Source of the DNA: Rhodocyclales bacterium
Lineage (GTDB): Bacteria > Pseudomonadota > Gammaproteobacteria > Burkholderiales > Rhodocyclaceae
DNA length: 64,000 bases
Reading direction: 5' to 3'
Assembly (NCBI GenBank): GCA_016215645.1
Contig: JACRIX010000066.1
Coordinates: 1 to 64,000, forward strand
Below, in pieces: positions 33,737 to 42,240 of the stretch. The position numbers and the translations under genes are program-made. Under the pieces are notes generated by a model. It ran no database searches, was not told where the DNA came from, and saw only the letters and a list, made by a program, of their open reading frames with translations. Positions within the stretch are counted from its first letter, which is position 1. Every line of letters begins with the position of its first letter.

Positions 33737-34966
33737 ATGTTGAAAAAAGTCGGCGTCGAGAACCTGCGTCTCGGCATGTATGTCCATGAACTGTGCGGCT
33801 CGTGGATGGATCATCCGTTCTGGCGTACCCGCTTCGAGCTTGGCGACCCCGAAGACATTCGCCGCCTGCGGGAGAGCGCGGTGACCGAAGTCTGGATCGA
33901 CACCCGCCGGGGTCAGGACGCCGCCGCCCATGAAACGCGGGCGCAAGCCATCGATGAAACCGAGATGGTCGCCGCGGCCAACCGTGCGCTGATTGAGTCC
34001 GCTGAAACCGAAGCGGCGCCACGGCTGGTGCCGTTGGCAGAAGAACTTGCGCGCGCCGCCAGGATTTGTGCCCGCAGCAAGCAGGCCGTGGTCTCGATGT
34101 TCCAGGAGGTGCGCATGGGGCGTGCCGTTTCCCCGGAGCTGGCCGGTGCCCTGGTGGAAGAGATTTCCAATTCCGTCGAGCGCAATCCCGGCGCCCTGAT
34201 CAGCCTGGCACGACTCAAGTCCGCCGACGACTACACCTACATGCACTCGGTCGCCGTCTGTGCCCTGATGGTCGCGCTGTCCCGCCAGCTCGGGCTGGAT
34301 GTGGCAACGACCCGCGAAGTGGGGCTGGCCGGCTTGCTTCATGATCTGGGCAAGGCGCTGGTGCCGACCGAGGTGCTGAACAAACCCGGCAAGCTCACCG
34401 ACGAGGAATTCGCCATCATCAAGCGGCATCCCGTCGAGGGGCATCGCCTGCTGGTCGACGGGGCTGCCGTGGGGGAGATCCCGCTCAACGTCGTCCTGCA
34501 TCACCACGAGAAGACCGACGGAACGGGCTATCCGGATCATCTGAAGGATGAGCAGATCAGCCTCTATGCCAAGATGGGCGCCGTGTGCGATGTCTATGAC
34601 GCGGTCACCTCGAACCGGCCCTACAAACCCGGCTGGGATCCGGCCGAGTCGATCCGGCGCATGGCGGAGTGGTGCAAGGGGCATTTCGACGAGCGCGTTT
34701 TCCAGGCCTTCGTCAAATGCATCGGCATCTATCCCATCGGCTCCCTGGTCAAGCTGGAATCCGGGCGATTGGCCGTGGTGATGGATCAATCCGGACACTC
34801 ACTGCTGACGCCACGCGTCAAGATTTTCTTTTCGACCAGGTCGATGGCACAGATAGCGCCCGAGGTCGTTGATCTCTCGCAGCCGTCGGCGCGCGACAAG
34901 ATCGTCGGTCGCGAGGAGGCCTCGAAATGGGGCCTCACCAACATCGAACGGCTTTGGGCACCCTGA
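33737..34966 (+). CDS. HD-GYP domain cyclic-di-GMP phosphodiesterase
   Basis: 409 residues: an N-terminal DUF3391-type domain (about 1-130; VENLRLGMYVHELCGSWMDHPFW) and an HD-GYP domain (about 165-350) with HD (GLLHDLGK), HHEKTDGTGYPDHL and VCDVYDAVTSNRPYKPGW. All metal and substrate motifs are present, so hydrolysis of c-di-GMP is expected. It forms an opposing pair with the cyclase at 35830. Its 3' end overlaps the methyltransferase frame. Confidence 0.92.
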   Translation: MLKKVGVENLRLGMYVHELCGSWMDHPFWRTRFELGDPEDIRRLRESAVTEVWIDTRRGQDAAAHETRAQAIDETEMVAAANRALIESAETEAAPRLVPLAEELARAARICARSKQAVVSMFQEVRMGRAVSPELAGALVEEISNSVERNPGALISLARLKSADDYTYMHSVAVCALMVALSRQLGLDVATTREVGLAGLLHDLGKALVPTEVLNKPGKLTDEEFAIIKRHPVEGHRLLVDGAAVGEIPLNVVLHHHEKTDGTGYPDHLKDEQISLYAKMGAVCDVYDAVTSNRPYKPGWDPAESIRRMAEWCKGHFDERVFQAFVKCIGIYPIGSLVKLESGRLAVVMDQSGHSLLTPRVKIFFSTRSMAQIAPEVVDLSQPSARDKIVGREEASKWGLTNIERLWAP

Positions 34967-35730
34967 ACCCGGCGGAACGCCCGCCCCTGCTGCCGGCGCT
35001 GGCGGCCCAGTGTTTCGGCCTGTTGACGGTCGGCCTGCCGGTCCTGCTGTTTTTCCCCGCCTTGCTTGAGCACGCACTGTTGCTGGCAATGCTGCAAGGC
35101 GGAATCGCGGCCCTGGCGGCGCGCTGGATGCAGGCGCCGCCGTGGTGGCCGGCGATTCACCTTGGTTTCATGCCCTTGCTGGTCCTGGTCCGCCTGCTTG
35201 AGCTTCCAGGCTGGATCTGGCCCAGTGGCCTGGCCTTGCTGTTGCTGGTGTTCTGGCGCACGGATCGCAGCCGGGTACCGCTTTACCTGAGCAGCCGTGG
35301 GGCTGCCGACGCCGTGTTGCGCTTGCTGCCGCCGGGCCCTTGCCGCGTGATCGACCTGGGGTGTGGCGACGGCGCCTTGCTGCGGCACCTGGCAGCAGCG
35401 CGTCCCGAGAGCCACTTCGTCGGCATTGAACACGCGCCACTCCCCTGGCTCTGGGCGCGCATGGCCGGCGGCTCGCTGAGCAATCTGACCCTGCACCGCG
35501 GGGACTTCTGGGCACATTCCCTGGCGGACTACGACGTGGTCTACGCCTTTCTTTCGCCGGCGCCGATGCCTCGCCTATGGGCCAAGGCCTGCGCGGAAAT
35601 GCCGCCGGATGCGATGCTGGTGAGCAACAGCTTTGCCGTTCCCGGGCAAATGGAAAGCCAGCGGATAGCGGTCAACGACAGGGCAATGACGTATTTCTAC
35701 GTATATCGGCCGGGCAGTGCGGCGGTCTAG
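34927..35730 (+). CDS. Membrane-anchored class I SAM-dependent methyltransferase
   Basis: 267 residues if the ATG at 34927 is used; a TTG at 34954 is an alternative giving a 13-bp overlap with the HD-GYP gene and looks equally likely. Three to four hydrophobic helices (about 25-110) precede a Rossmann methyltransferase domain with motif I RVIDLGCGDGALLRHLA (about 140-157), FVGIEHAP and the later VYAFLSPAPMPRLWAKACAEM. The substrate is not evident; similar proteins modify lipids or membrane-proximal small molecules. Gene order suggests cotranscription with the HD-GYP gene. Confidence 0.78.
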   Translation: MGPHQHRTALGTLNPAERPPLLPALAAQCFGLLTVGLPVLLFFPALLEHALLLAMLQGGIAALAARWMQAPPWWPAIHLGFMPLLVLVRLLELPGWIWPSGLALLLLVFWRTDRSRVPLYLSSRGAADAVLRLLPPGPCRVIDLGCGDGALLRHLAAARPESHFVGIEHAPLPWLWARMAGGSLSNLTLHRGDFWAHSLADYDVVYAFLSPAPMPRLWAKACAEMPPDAMLVSNSFAVPGQMESQRIAVNDRAMTYFYVYRPGSAAV

Positions 35731-35789
35731 AATGATCCGCAGGATGTCGCCAGCCCGTCCATGGGACGACGGGGACGCGGCATGTATGT

Positions 35790-35805
35790 TGCATTCGTGA
35801 ATGCA
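35790..35805. promoter_or_regulatory. Inverted repeat TGCATTC-GT-GAATGCA upstream of the diguanylate cyclase
   Basis: Seven-base perfect arms, 25 bp before the ATG at 35830; candidate operator or 5'-UTR hairpin. No regulator is assigned. Confidence 0.35.
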
Positions 35806-35829
35806 GTTCGCGTTGTCATAGGGTAAATC

Positions 35830-37629
35830 ATGGCCGACTCCAAGCAACTGTCCGAAGCTGAAATCGCACGCGAGACCTTGCGCCTGCTGGCCACGCGAAA
35901 GCTGCAGCCGACCCCCGACAACTACCGGTCGCTATACTTCGAAATCGCCGGCGTGGCGGCGGCGGCTCCGTTTCCCGAGCGCGAGCTGAAGGCAGTACAG
36001 GCCGGCCTGCCACGCGCCAGCGCGGATCAACTGAAGTTCGCTCGGCAGTTCGAGGCGGCGATTGCCAAGGGTAGCTGGGAAGGCATTTCCGCAACCATCA
36101 CCGACTACCTGGCCAAGAGCGGAGAGCAGCCGCAGTGGTCCAACATCATCCGCGACATGCTGACGCAACTGGAGACCCATCACTCCGGTCTCACCGCGGC
36201 GAAGAAGAAGGACGCCCTGGACCAGGTGCTTGCCGGCGCAGGTACGCCCGATGTCCTGGTGACCCGTTTGCAGGCCCTGATCCGCTCCTGGAGCCAGCAA
36301 GCCCCTGCCGAGCGCGGCGGCTTGGCATCGAGCGAGCCGCTTCCGGTACCTGCCGCCGCGAGCTCGGCGACCAACGCCGCCGCACCGGCGGCGACATCCG
36401 GCTTGCCCGGGGTGGCGGCGCCCTGGCAGGGCGGCATACTCGATCTGCGCGACATCATTGCGCAGTTGCTCGACAACACGCTCTCCATCGTCTTGCGTGA
36501 TACGCCCGACCTGGCGAGTGAAGCCACGGCAATTTCGGCGGCGGTGCGTGCCGCGAGGAACGGCGATGCGCTGGTCGGCTTGTCCGATCGGCTGAAGAAG
36601 CTTTGCTACCGCGCCCTGTTTGTCGCCGAGGATCAATCGGAAATGGGCAGCGCCCTGCTGCACCTGGTGCAACTGATCATCGACAACATCAGCGAACTGG
36701 TGGTCGAGGACAAATGGCTCAGCGGCCAGATCAAGGTGGTGCGCGACCTGATACAGCAGCCGCTCAGCCTGCGCCGGCTGGATGACGTGGAACGGCGCAT
36801 GAAGGACGTGATCGTCAAGCAAAGCGCTCTGAAAAAGAGTCTCAATGAAGCCAACGAGCGGCTCAAGCTGATGCTGGCGACCTTCGTCGACCGGCTGGCC
36901 GACTTCTCCGAAACCACCAGCGATTACCACAGCAAGATCGAAGGCTATGCCGAAAAGATCAGCAAGGCCGGCGACATCACCGAACTGACCGATGTGCTCG
37001 ACGAAGTGATGCGCGAAACCCGCGTGGTCCAGGTCAATGCCGCGCGTTCCCGGGACGAGATGGGCAGCATGCGCGTGCGTGTCAGCGAGGCCGAGGAAGT
37101 GGTCGCGCGGCTGCAGAACGAACTCTCCAACGCCAGCGAGCTGGTGCGCCATGACCTGCTGACCGGCGCCCTGAATCGCAAGGGTCTGGACGAGGCCCTG
37201 GAGAAGGAGATCGGTCGCCTGCGACGCCAGAGCGGAACCTTGAGCATGGCCCTGCTCGATATCGACAACTTCAAGAAGCTCAACGAGGTCCATGGCAGCC
37301 TGGTCGGCGATGCAGCCCTCGTGCATCTGTCAAAGATCGTCCAGGCCACCGTGCGGCCGCAGGACATGCTGGCGCGCTACGGTGGCGAGGAGTTCGTTGT
37401 GCTGTTGCCGAACACCCCGATCGACGATGCGGTGGCCGCCATGACACGTGTGCAGCGCGAATTGACGCGCGAATTTTTCCTCAACAACAATGAAAAGGTG
37501 CTGATCACCTTCAGTTGCGGTGTCGCCGAGATACGTGACGCCGAGGATCCCTACGAGGCGCTCAAACGCGCCGATGCCGCGATGTATCGCGCCAAGCGAG
37601 CGGGCAAGAACCGGGTGATCCCGGCGTAG
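35830..37629 (+). CDS. Diguanylate cyclase (GGDEF) with large N-terminal regulatory region
   Basis: 599 residues. No membrane helix. The N-terminus (EIARETLRLLATRKLQPTPDNYRSLYFEIAG) is a conserved helical domain found in proteobacterial cyclases; a long helical/coiled-coil region runs to about 435. The GGDEF domain (about 440-599) has GGEEF at 518-522 and an intact inhibitory I-site RPQD five residues before it, so it should make c-di-GMP and be product-inhibited. Its neighbours (HD-GYP gene upstream, zinc-binding-domain receptor downstream) suggest local c-di-GMP control of motility. Confidence 0.94.
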   Translation: MADSKQLSEAEIARETLRLLATRKLQPTPDNYRSLYFEIAGVAAAAPFPERELKAVQAGLPRASADQLKFARQFEAAIAKGSWEGISATITDYLAKSGEQPQWSNIIRDMLTQLETHHSGLTAAKKKDALDQVLAGAGTPDVLVTRLQALIRSWSQQAPAERGGLASSEPLPVPAAASSATNAAAPAATSGLPGVAAPWQGGILDLRDIIAQLLDNTLSIVLRDTPDLASEATAISAAVRAARNGDALVGLSDRLKKLCYRALFVAEDQSEMGSALLHLVQLIIDNISELVVEDKWLSGQIKVVRDLIQQPLSLRRLDDVERRMKDVIVKQSALKKSLNEANERLKLMLATFVDRLADFSETTSDYHSKIEGYAEKISKAGDITELTDVLDEVMRETRVVQVNAARSRDEMGSMRVRVSEAEEVVARLQNELSNASELVRHDLLTGALNRKGLDEALEKEIGRLRRQSGTLSMALLDIDNFKKLNEVHGSLVGDAALVHLSKIVQATVRPQDMLARYGGEEFVVLLPNTPIDDAVAAMTRVQRELTREFFLNNNEKVLITFSCGVAEIRDAEDPYEALKRADAAMYRAKRAGKNRVIPA

Positions 37630-37648
37630 GCGCGCCAAGCGTCTGGTG

Positions 37649-37692
37649 CCTACGTAGGTTCCGCAGTTTGCAGCGTAATTCACGGATAAACA
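37649..37692 (-). repeat. 44-bp intergenic repeat, copy B (cyclase-receptor gap)
   Basis: On the minus strand TGTTTATCCGTGAATTACGC, then TGCAAACTGCGGAACCTACG, then TAGG. It ends in the palindrome CTACGTAG and lies 20 bp after the cyclase stop. Confidence 0.7.
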
Positions 37693-37720
37693 GCCTGACC
37701 GCATTCTGCGAACATCAGCA

Positions 37721-37752
37721 CATCCCGGCCGGATTGGTATTCGGCCGGGATG
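37721..37752 (+). terminator. GC-rich hairpin after the diguanylate cyclase
   Basis: CATCCCGGCCG and CGGCCGGGATG pair perfectly around a 10-base loop. There is no T-run; it probably separates the cyclase from the downstream receptor transcript, or stabilises one of them. Confidence 0.5.
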
Positions 37753-37810
37753 CGGACCGCTCTCCTTGGGCGCGAGCCGCATCAACGAACATTTCGATGA
37801 GGAGCAAGCG

Positions 37811-38938
37811 ATGTTTTTCGGCTCTGCCAGGCGCGAAGAACTGGAGCAGGTGCGCCAACAGCTGCAGCAATGCCAGTCCGGGGAGGCCAATGCCCGCGAG
37901 CTGATCGCTTCACTGGAGGGGCAGCTCGCGGCCTCCGTCGCTCGCGCCAGGGAGCTGGAAAGCCGGATTGAAGGCCTTCAGGCCCTGAATCAGCAGCTCG
38001 ACAACTTCGGCAGCTCGATCGGCCTTTCGCAGCAAAGCCTGGTCCGGCTGGCAGACAACATGAGTGCCGAACGCGGCAGCGCCAGTGAGACCTTCGGTGT
38101 CGCACAGGCCAACCGCGATGCCATTGATCGAATCTCCGGCACGCTCTCGCAATTGTCGGTGAATTCGGCGACCGCGGCCGACAAGGTGACTGCTCTCGGC
38201 GAGCGGGCAAACAGGATTGTCGGCATCGTCAATTTGATCAAGGAAATTGCCGACCAGACCAACCTGCTTGCACTCAACGCCGCGATCGAGGCCGCCCGGG
38301 CAGGCGAGCAGGGCAGGGGCTTTGCCGTGGTGGCGGACGAAGTGCGCAAGCTGGCAGAGCGCACCACCAACGCCACCACCGAGATATCCACCCTGGTCGG
38401 GCAGATTGGCGAGGATTCCGGCGGCGCCACCGAAAGCATGGCCTTGCTGTCGCGGGAAGCCCGGCGCGCCGGCGTCGAAGGCGGCTCGGCCGGCGAGAAC
38501 ATGCAACGCCTGCTGGGGCTGGCAACACGGATGGAGCAAACCATCGCCGTGTCGTCCCTCAACAGCTTCGTCGAAATGGCCAAGCTTGAGCACGTGCTCT
38601 TCAAGTTCGATGCCTATCGGGCCTTTCTCGGACTTGGGGATCGCAATTCCGCCGAGATTTCCGATCACCGTCGTTGTCGCCTGGGTGTCTGGCATGCCAA
38701 TGGCGAAGGTCGGGAACGTTATGCGCACTTGCCAGGGTATCAGGATATCGAGCAGCCGCATGCCGCCGTGCATCGCGCGGCCGGCGAGGCACTGGAATCC
38801 CTGCGCGGCGGCAACATGCCGGCCGGGATCGGCGCCATAGCGCGCATGGAAGATGCCAGCCGCAATCTGGTCGACGCGCTCGATCGACTGGCTGCGTCGG
38901 TCGAGGGCGATCGCAGCCTGCTCTGCCGCCAGGCTTGA
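37811..38938 (+). CDS. Cytoplasmic chemoreceptor with C-terminal zinc-binding CZB domain
   Basis: 375 residues from ATG 37811, chosen for the GAGGAG 8 bp upstream; an ATG at 37766 lacks one. No membrane helix. An N-terminal coiled coil (about 8-70) leads to an MCP signalling hairpin (about 85-225; [48 protein letters not shown]) and a CZB domain (about 240-360) with the expected three His and one Cys ([36 protein letters not shown]). Such receptors and the E. coli cyclase DgcZ sense zinc or redox/HOCl through CZB. The signalling hairpin is short, so adaptation helices may be reduced. Confidence 0.9.
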   Translation: MFFGSARREELEQVRQQLQQCQSGEANARELIASLEGQLAASVARARELESRIEGLQALNQQLDNFGSSIGLSQQSLVRLADNMSAERGSASETFGVAQANRDAIDRISGTLSQLSVNSATAADKVTALGERANRIVGIVNLIKEIADQTNLLALNAAIEAARAGEQGRGFAVVADEVRKLAERTTNATTEISTLVGQIGEDSGGATESMALLSREARRAGVEGGSAGENMQRLLGLATRMEQTIAVSSLNSFVEMAKLEHVLFKFDAYRAFLGLGDRNSAEISDHRRCRLGVWHANGEGRERYAHLPGYQDIEQPHAAVHRAAGEALESLRGGNMPAGIGAIARMEDASRNLVDALDRLAASVEGDRSLLCRQA

Positions 38939-38985
38939 ATCGGGACGCCCGCGCATCGGGCCTCGTGGCGGACTCGATAGGCGTG

Positions 38986-40857
38986 ATGAACACCGGCCTG
39001 GCACCTCTGGCGCCGGCTGCGCTGCTCGGAATCTTTCGCAACGAACTCGAAACTCCGCTGGTCGTGCGCGGGGCGGCGCAGGGAGTCGAGATGCTCGGGG
39101 GCGTCGAATTCTGGGCCTCATTGTCGATACCGGACCTCAAGCGCATGGCGCTGGGCGGAAACGGCAAGGCGCAGGCAGAACTGGCCTGGCGCCACGCCGG
39201 CGGCGGCCATGAAGGCAGGCCGGCCGAGGCACTGCGCTGGGCCTTGAAAAGCGCCGAGTCCGATTGCGTCGCCGGAATTGCCGTGCTCGGCTGGTTGCTG
39301 CACAAGGGCCTGGGGTTGCCGCGGGACGATGCCGAGGCCGCGCGACTGTTTGCCATTGCCGCGGCACGGGGTTCAACGCTGGCGAGTTTCGCCCTGGGAC
39401 GCATGCGCTATTTCGGCATCGGCATCGCCCGCGATTTCGCGGCTGCCGTGCCCCTGCTGCAACGTGCCCGTGCCGACCATCCTGAAGCCAAGGACCTGCT
39501 TGCACGCTGTCATTTCCACGGCCGGGGCTTGCCTGAGGATCGCGACGCCGCGCTGAAGCTGTGGCGTGACGCGGCAAAGGCCGGCGTTGGCGCCGCCAGC
39601 TATTGCCTTGGCATGTGCCTGCATGTGGCTGCCAAGGGCCCACCGCATGCAGTCGAGGCGGTTGGCCACCTCAGGGCCGCGGCCGACAGCGGCATCGCCG
39701 CCGCGATGTTCCTGCTGGGCCAGTGCGCCATGTTCGGCACCGGCATGGCGCGTGATCCCGGTGCGGCACTGGAATGGTATCGGCGGGCCGCCGCCGGCGG
39801 CAGCCGCGATGCCGAATTTGAACTCGGCGAATGCCTTGCCCTGGGTGTCGGCAGCACCTTGCGCGATGCCACCGCCGCGGTAGAGCACTGGCAGAAAGCG
39901 GCACGCGTCGGGCATGTTCGCGCGCTGCTGAAGGTCGCCCATGCCCATCGCAACGGCGATGGCGTCGTCGAGAATCGTTCCGAGGCGCTGCGCTGCTATC
40001 GGCTGGCCGCGGAACGGGGCGAGGTCCAGGCCTGGGTCTGGTTGGGCGAAGTTCTCGAACAAGGTGACGGCGGACTCCCGAATCCCGCGGCGGCACGGCG
40101 GGCCTACGCGCGCGCGGCGCAAGCCGGCGATGCCCACGGGCAAGCTGAACACGGCCGCTGCCTGCTCCATGGCATCGGCGGAGCGAGCGACATCGAAAAT
40201 GGAGTTGCCGAACTGGAGCAGGCCTCGCAGGCAGGTTGGGAGCAGGCACGCGGCGAACTGGAACGCTTCTGGTTCGAGCGCGGCATGTCACTGCTGGAGG
40301 CTGCCAGGACGGCGGACGATCCCGGCCTGGCGCAGGCGCTGGCTTGCCTGCGTCGCGCGGCCACCAGCGGCCACCGGCGGGCGGCGTTCATGCTGGCCGA
40401 GTGCCTGAGCCATGGCACGGGCGCGCCGGTCGACCTGCCCCAGGCGCTGGGGTGGTATCGCCAGTCGGCCACCCTGGTCGATGCCCAGTTGATCCTCGGC
40501 GACATGTTGTACTTTGGTCGCGGGGTGCCGCGCAACGCGGCGGAGGCCTTCACCTGGTACCTGCGCGCCGCCATCCAGCATCAGGATGCCTATGCCATGT
40601 ACAGCTGCGGTTTCTGCCTGCTGCATGGTGACGGCACCGACCGTGACACCACAAGCGCCCTGCGCTGGCTGAAGCGTGCGGCGGCCCAGGGCGAGGCGAA
40701 CGCCTGCCACGAATTGGGAAATTACTACCTGCGTAGCGGGACGGAATCTACGGCGCCACGCCAGGCGCTGCGCTGGCTGCGCGCTGCCGCTGGCCTGGGC
40801 CATGCGGCGGCAACCGAACTGCTGGGCACCTTGGCGCGACGAAGCCCTGCAGGTTGA
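38986..40857 (+). CDS. Sel1-repeat (SLR/TPR-like) protein
   Basis: 623 residues from ATG 38986; a GTG at 38965 is possible and neither has a good ribosome site. It is composed of about 14 Sel1-type repeats of 36 residues (for example AMFLLGQCAMFGTGMARDPGAALEWYRRAAAGGSRDAEFELGECLALGVG and AQLILGDMLYFGRGVPRNAAEAFTWYLRAAIQHQDAYAMYSCGFCLLHGDG). No signal peptide or membrane helix, so a cytoplasmic scaffold is likely. It converges on the J-domain gene of the che operon with 16 bp between stops. The function is not known. Confidence 0.88.
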   Translation: MNTGLAPLAPAALLGIFRNELETPLVVRGAAQGVEMLGGVEFWASLSIPDLKRMALGGNGKAQAELAWRHAGGGHEGRPAEALRWALKSAESDCVAGIAVLGWLLHKGLGLPRDDAEAARLFAIAAARGSTLASFALGRMRYFGIGIARDFAAAVPLLQRARADHPEAKDLLARCHFHGRGLPEDRDAALKLWRDAAKAGVGAASYCLGMCLHVAAKGPPHAVEAVGHLRAAADSGIAAAMFLLGQCAMFGTGMARDPGAALEWYRRAAAGGSRDAEFELGECLALGVGSTLRDATAAVEHWQKAARVGHVRALLKVAHAHRNGDGVVENRSEALRCYRLAAERGEVQAWVWLGEVLEQGDGGLPNPAAARRAYARAAQAGDAHGQAEHGRCLLHGIGGASDIENGVAELEQASQAGWEQARGELERFWFERGMSLLEAARTADDPGLAQALACLRRAATSGHRRAAFMLAECLSHGTGAPVDLPQALGWYRQSATLVDAQLILGDMLYFGRGVPRNAAEAFTWYLRAAIQHQDAYAMYSCGFCLLHGDGTDRDTTSALRWLKRAAAQGEANACHELGNYYLRSGTESTAPRQALRWLRAAAGLGHAAATELLGTLARRSPAG

Positions 40858-40873
40858 GCGGAAATGGTTTGCC

Positions 40874-42235
40874 TCATTGGGCGGCTTGCCGCAATTCCAT
40901 GATTGTCGATTCCAGGCGCGCCGCCATTTCGCCGAGCAGGTCGCGGTTCTGGCGTCTGGCCTGGCGTGCCGCGATGAACAGTTCGTAAAGCGGCGATCCA
41001 AACAGGCGGTGCAACTCGCTCTCGATCCGTGACAGACGGGCGCGCAGGCACTGTAGCTGTGCATGAAGCAGGGAGGCACCCGGGTCGCCGCCACCGCGCC
41101 GGTTGGCCGCTTGCTCCTGCCACAGCGAGGCGATTTCGCGCAGGCTGGCGGTGTCGCCGTTGCGGTAGGCACGGTTGGCCTCGCTCATGAGCCGGGTGCG
41201 CCAGGCCCGGTCGTCTGCGTCGATGGCCCGGTCCGGATGGATCTGCTGCGCAAGCCGGCGAAACATCTGCTTGGTCTCGCTGTCCGGGTTGAAGGCGGGC
41301 GCATCCGGTGCCAGGGCTTCGGTGAAGCGACCGGCATCGGAAGCGGATTCTTCCGCCTGATCACGACTTGCCGCGGCCTCCGCCTGCAAACCGGGATCGT
41401 TCGGTGCATGCGCCGCCTTGCGTGCGGCCACGCCGGCCTGCAAGGCGTCAAGCGTCGTCATCAGGCTGCCGACTCGCCGGTAGTAGTCACGCATGAATTC
41501 GGCCAGTTCGCCCTGTACGCTGGCCAACTCCAGTTCGAGGTCGGCAATGTCCTGCGTGAGGCGGGTACGCTCGAGCAGGAGGCGTGCGGTTTCTTCCGTC
41601 AGGGCAAGCTTCCTGCTGCGGCTCGGCGCTATCGGGATACCCAGCCGCAGCAGTTTCGCGACATCGGCATTCAGGTCGGCAGGCGCGTCGCACCGGTAAA
41701 GCAGGGTGATCGCGTCTGGCCGCGCAGATGCCGTTGTCCATGCGGCTACCGGCAGGATCAGTGCCGGAAACACTGCCGCGAAGTCGATGCGAACGGAATG
41801 GTCGTCGCCTGGCGGCGCGATCCAGGCCTGCGCTTCGCGCCAGGGCCCCGGCATGGCATCGAGGCGTCGGCGCAGGGCCGTCCAGGATGGGGTGTGGCTA
41901 TCCTCGCCGTCCCGCCAGAGCCGGCTCTTGAGCAGGGACAGCGTCGCCCGCAGGGCGATGCCGACGGCAAAATCGGCGTGCGGCAACACCAGACAGAGCG
42001 GGCGGATGGCGAGGTCCAGCGCATTCGACAACTCGGGCAGGAGCGCGTCGTCGGGGACCAGGATCAGCAGTTCATGGCCGTCGGCCAGGGCCAGGGCGAC
42101 CAGCGCCGCGATGCATGCCATGGGCTGCGCGGGCAGTTCGGCTTCATGGGGCATGGACGCGCGGCGCGGGCCGGCGACATGGGCATACCAGATCCCGGCT
42201 ATCTCATCGGGATAGTCCGGGTCCGCTGCCGGCAC
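40874..42235 (-). CDS. Uncharacterised protein with C-terminal J-domain-like segment
   Basis: 453 residues. Residues 1-210 form an alpha/beta region with no family I recognise, 212-275 is predicted coiled coil, and about 318-362 reads as a DnaJ-type segment with His333-Pro-Asp (FRRLAQQIHPDRAIDADDRAWRTRLMSEANRAYRNGD). A second helical coil follows (390-450). It starts 5 bp after the cheA stop and so is probably the last gene of the che operon. The HPD tripeptide is what stimulates Hsp70 ATPase; whether this protein does so is unproven. Confidence 0.72.
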   Translation of the reverse strand: MPAADPDYPDEIAGIWYAHVAGPRRASMPHEAELPAQPMACIAALVALALADGHELLILVPDDALLPELSNALDLAIRPLCLVLPHADFAVGIALRATLSLLKSRLWRDGEDSHTPSWTALRRRLDAMPGPWREAQAWIAPPGDDHSVRIDFAAVFPALILPVAAWTTASARPDAITLLYRCDAPADLNADVAKLLRLGIPIAPSRSRKLALTEETARLLLERTRLTQDIADLELELASVQGELAEFMRDYYRRVGSLMTTLDALQAGVAARKAAHAPNDPGLQAEAAASRDQAEESASDAGRFTEALAPDAPAFNPDSETKQMFRRLAQQIHPDRAIDADDRAWRTRLMSEANRAYRNGDTASLREIASLWQEQAANRRGGGDPGASLLHAQLQCLRARLSRIESELHRLFGSPLYELFIAARQARRQNRDLLGEMAARLESTIMELRQAAQ

Positions 42236-42240
42236 CGGGC

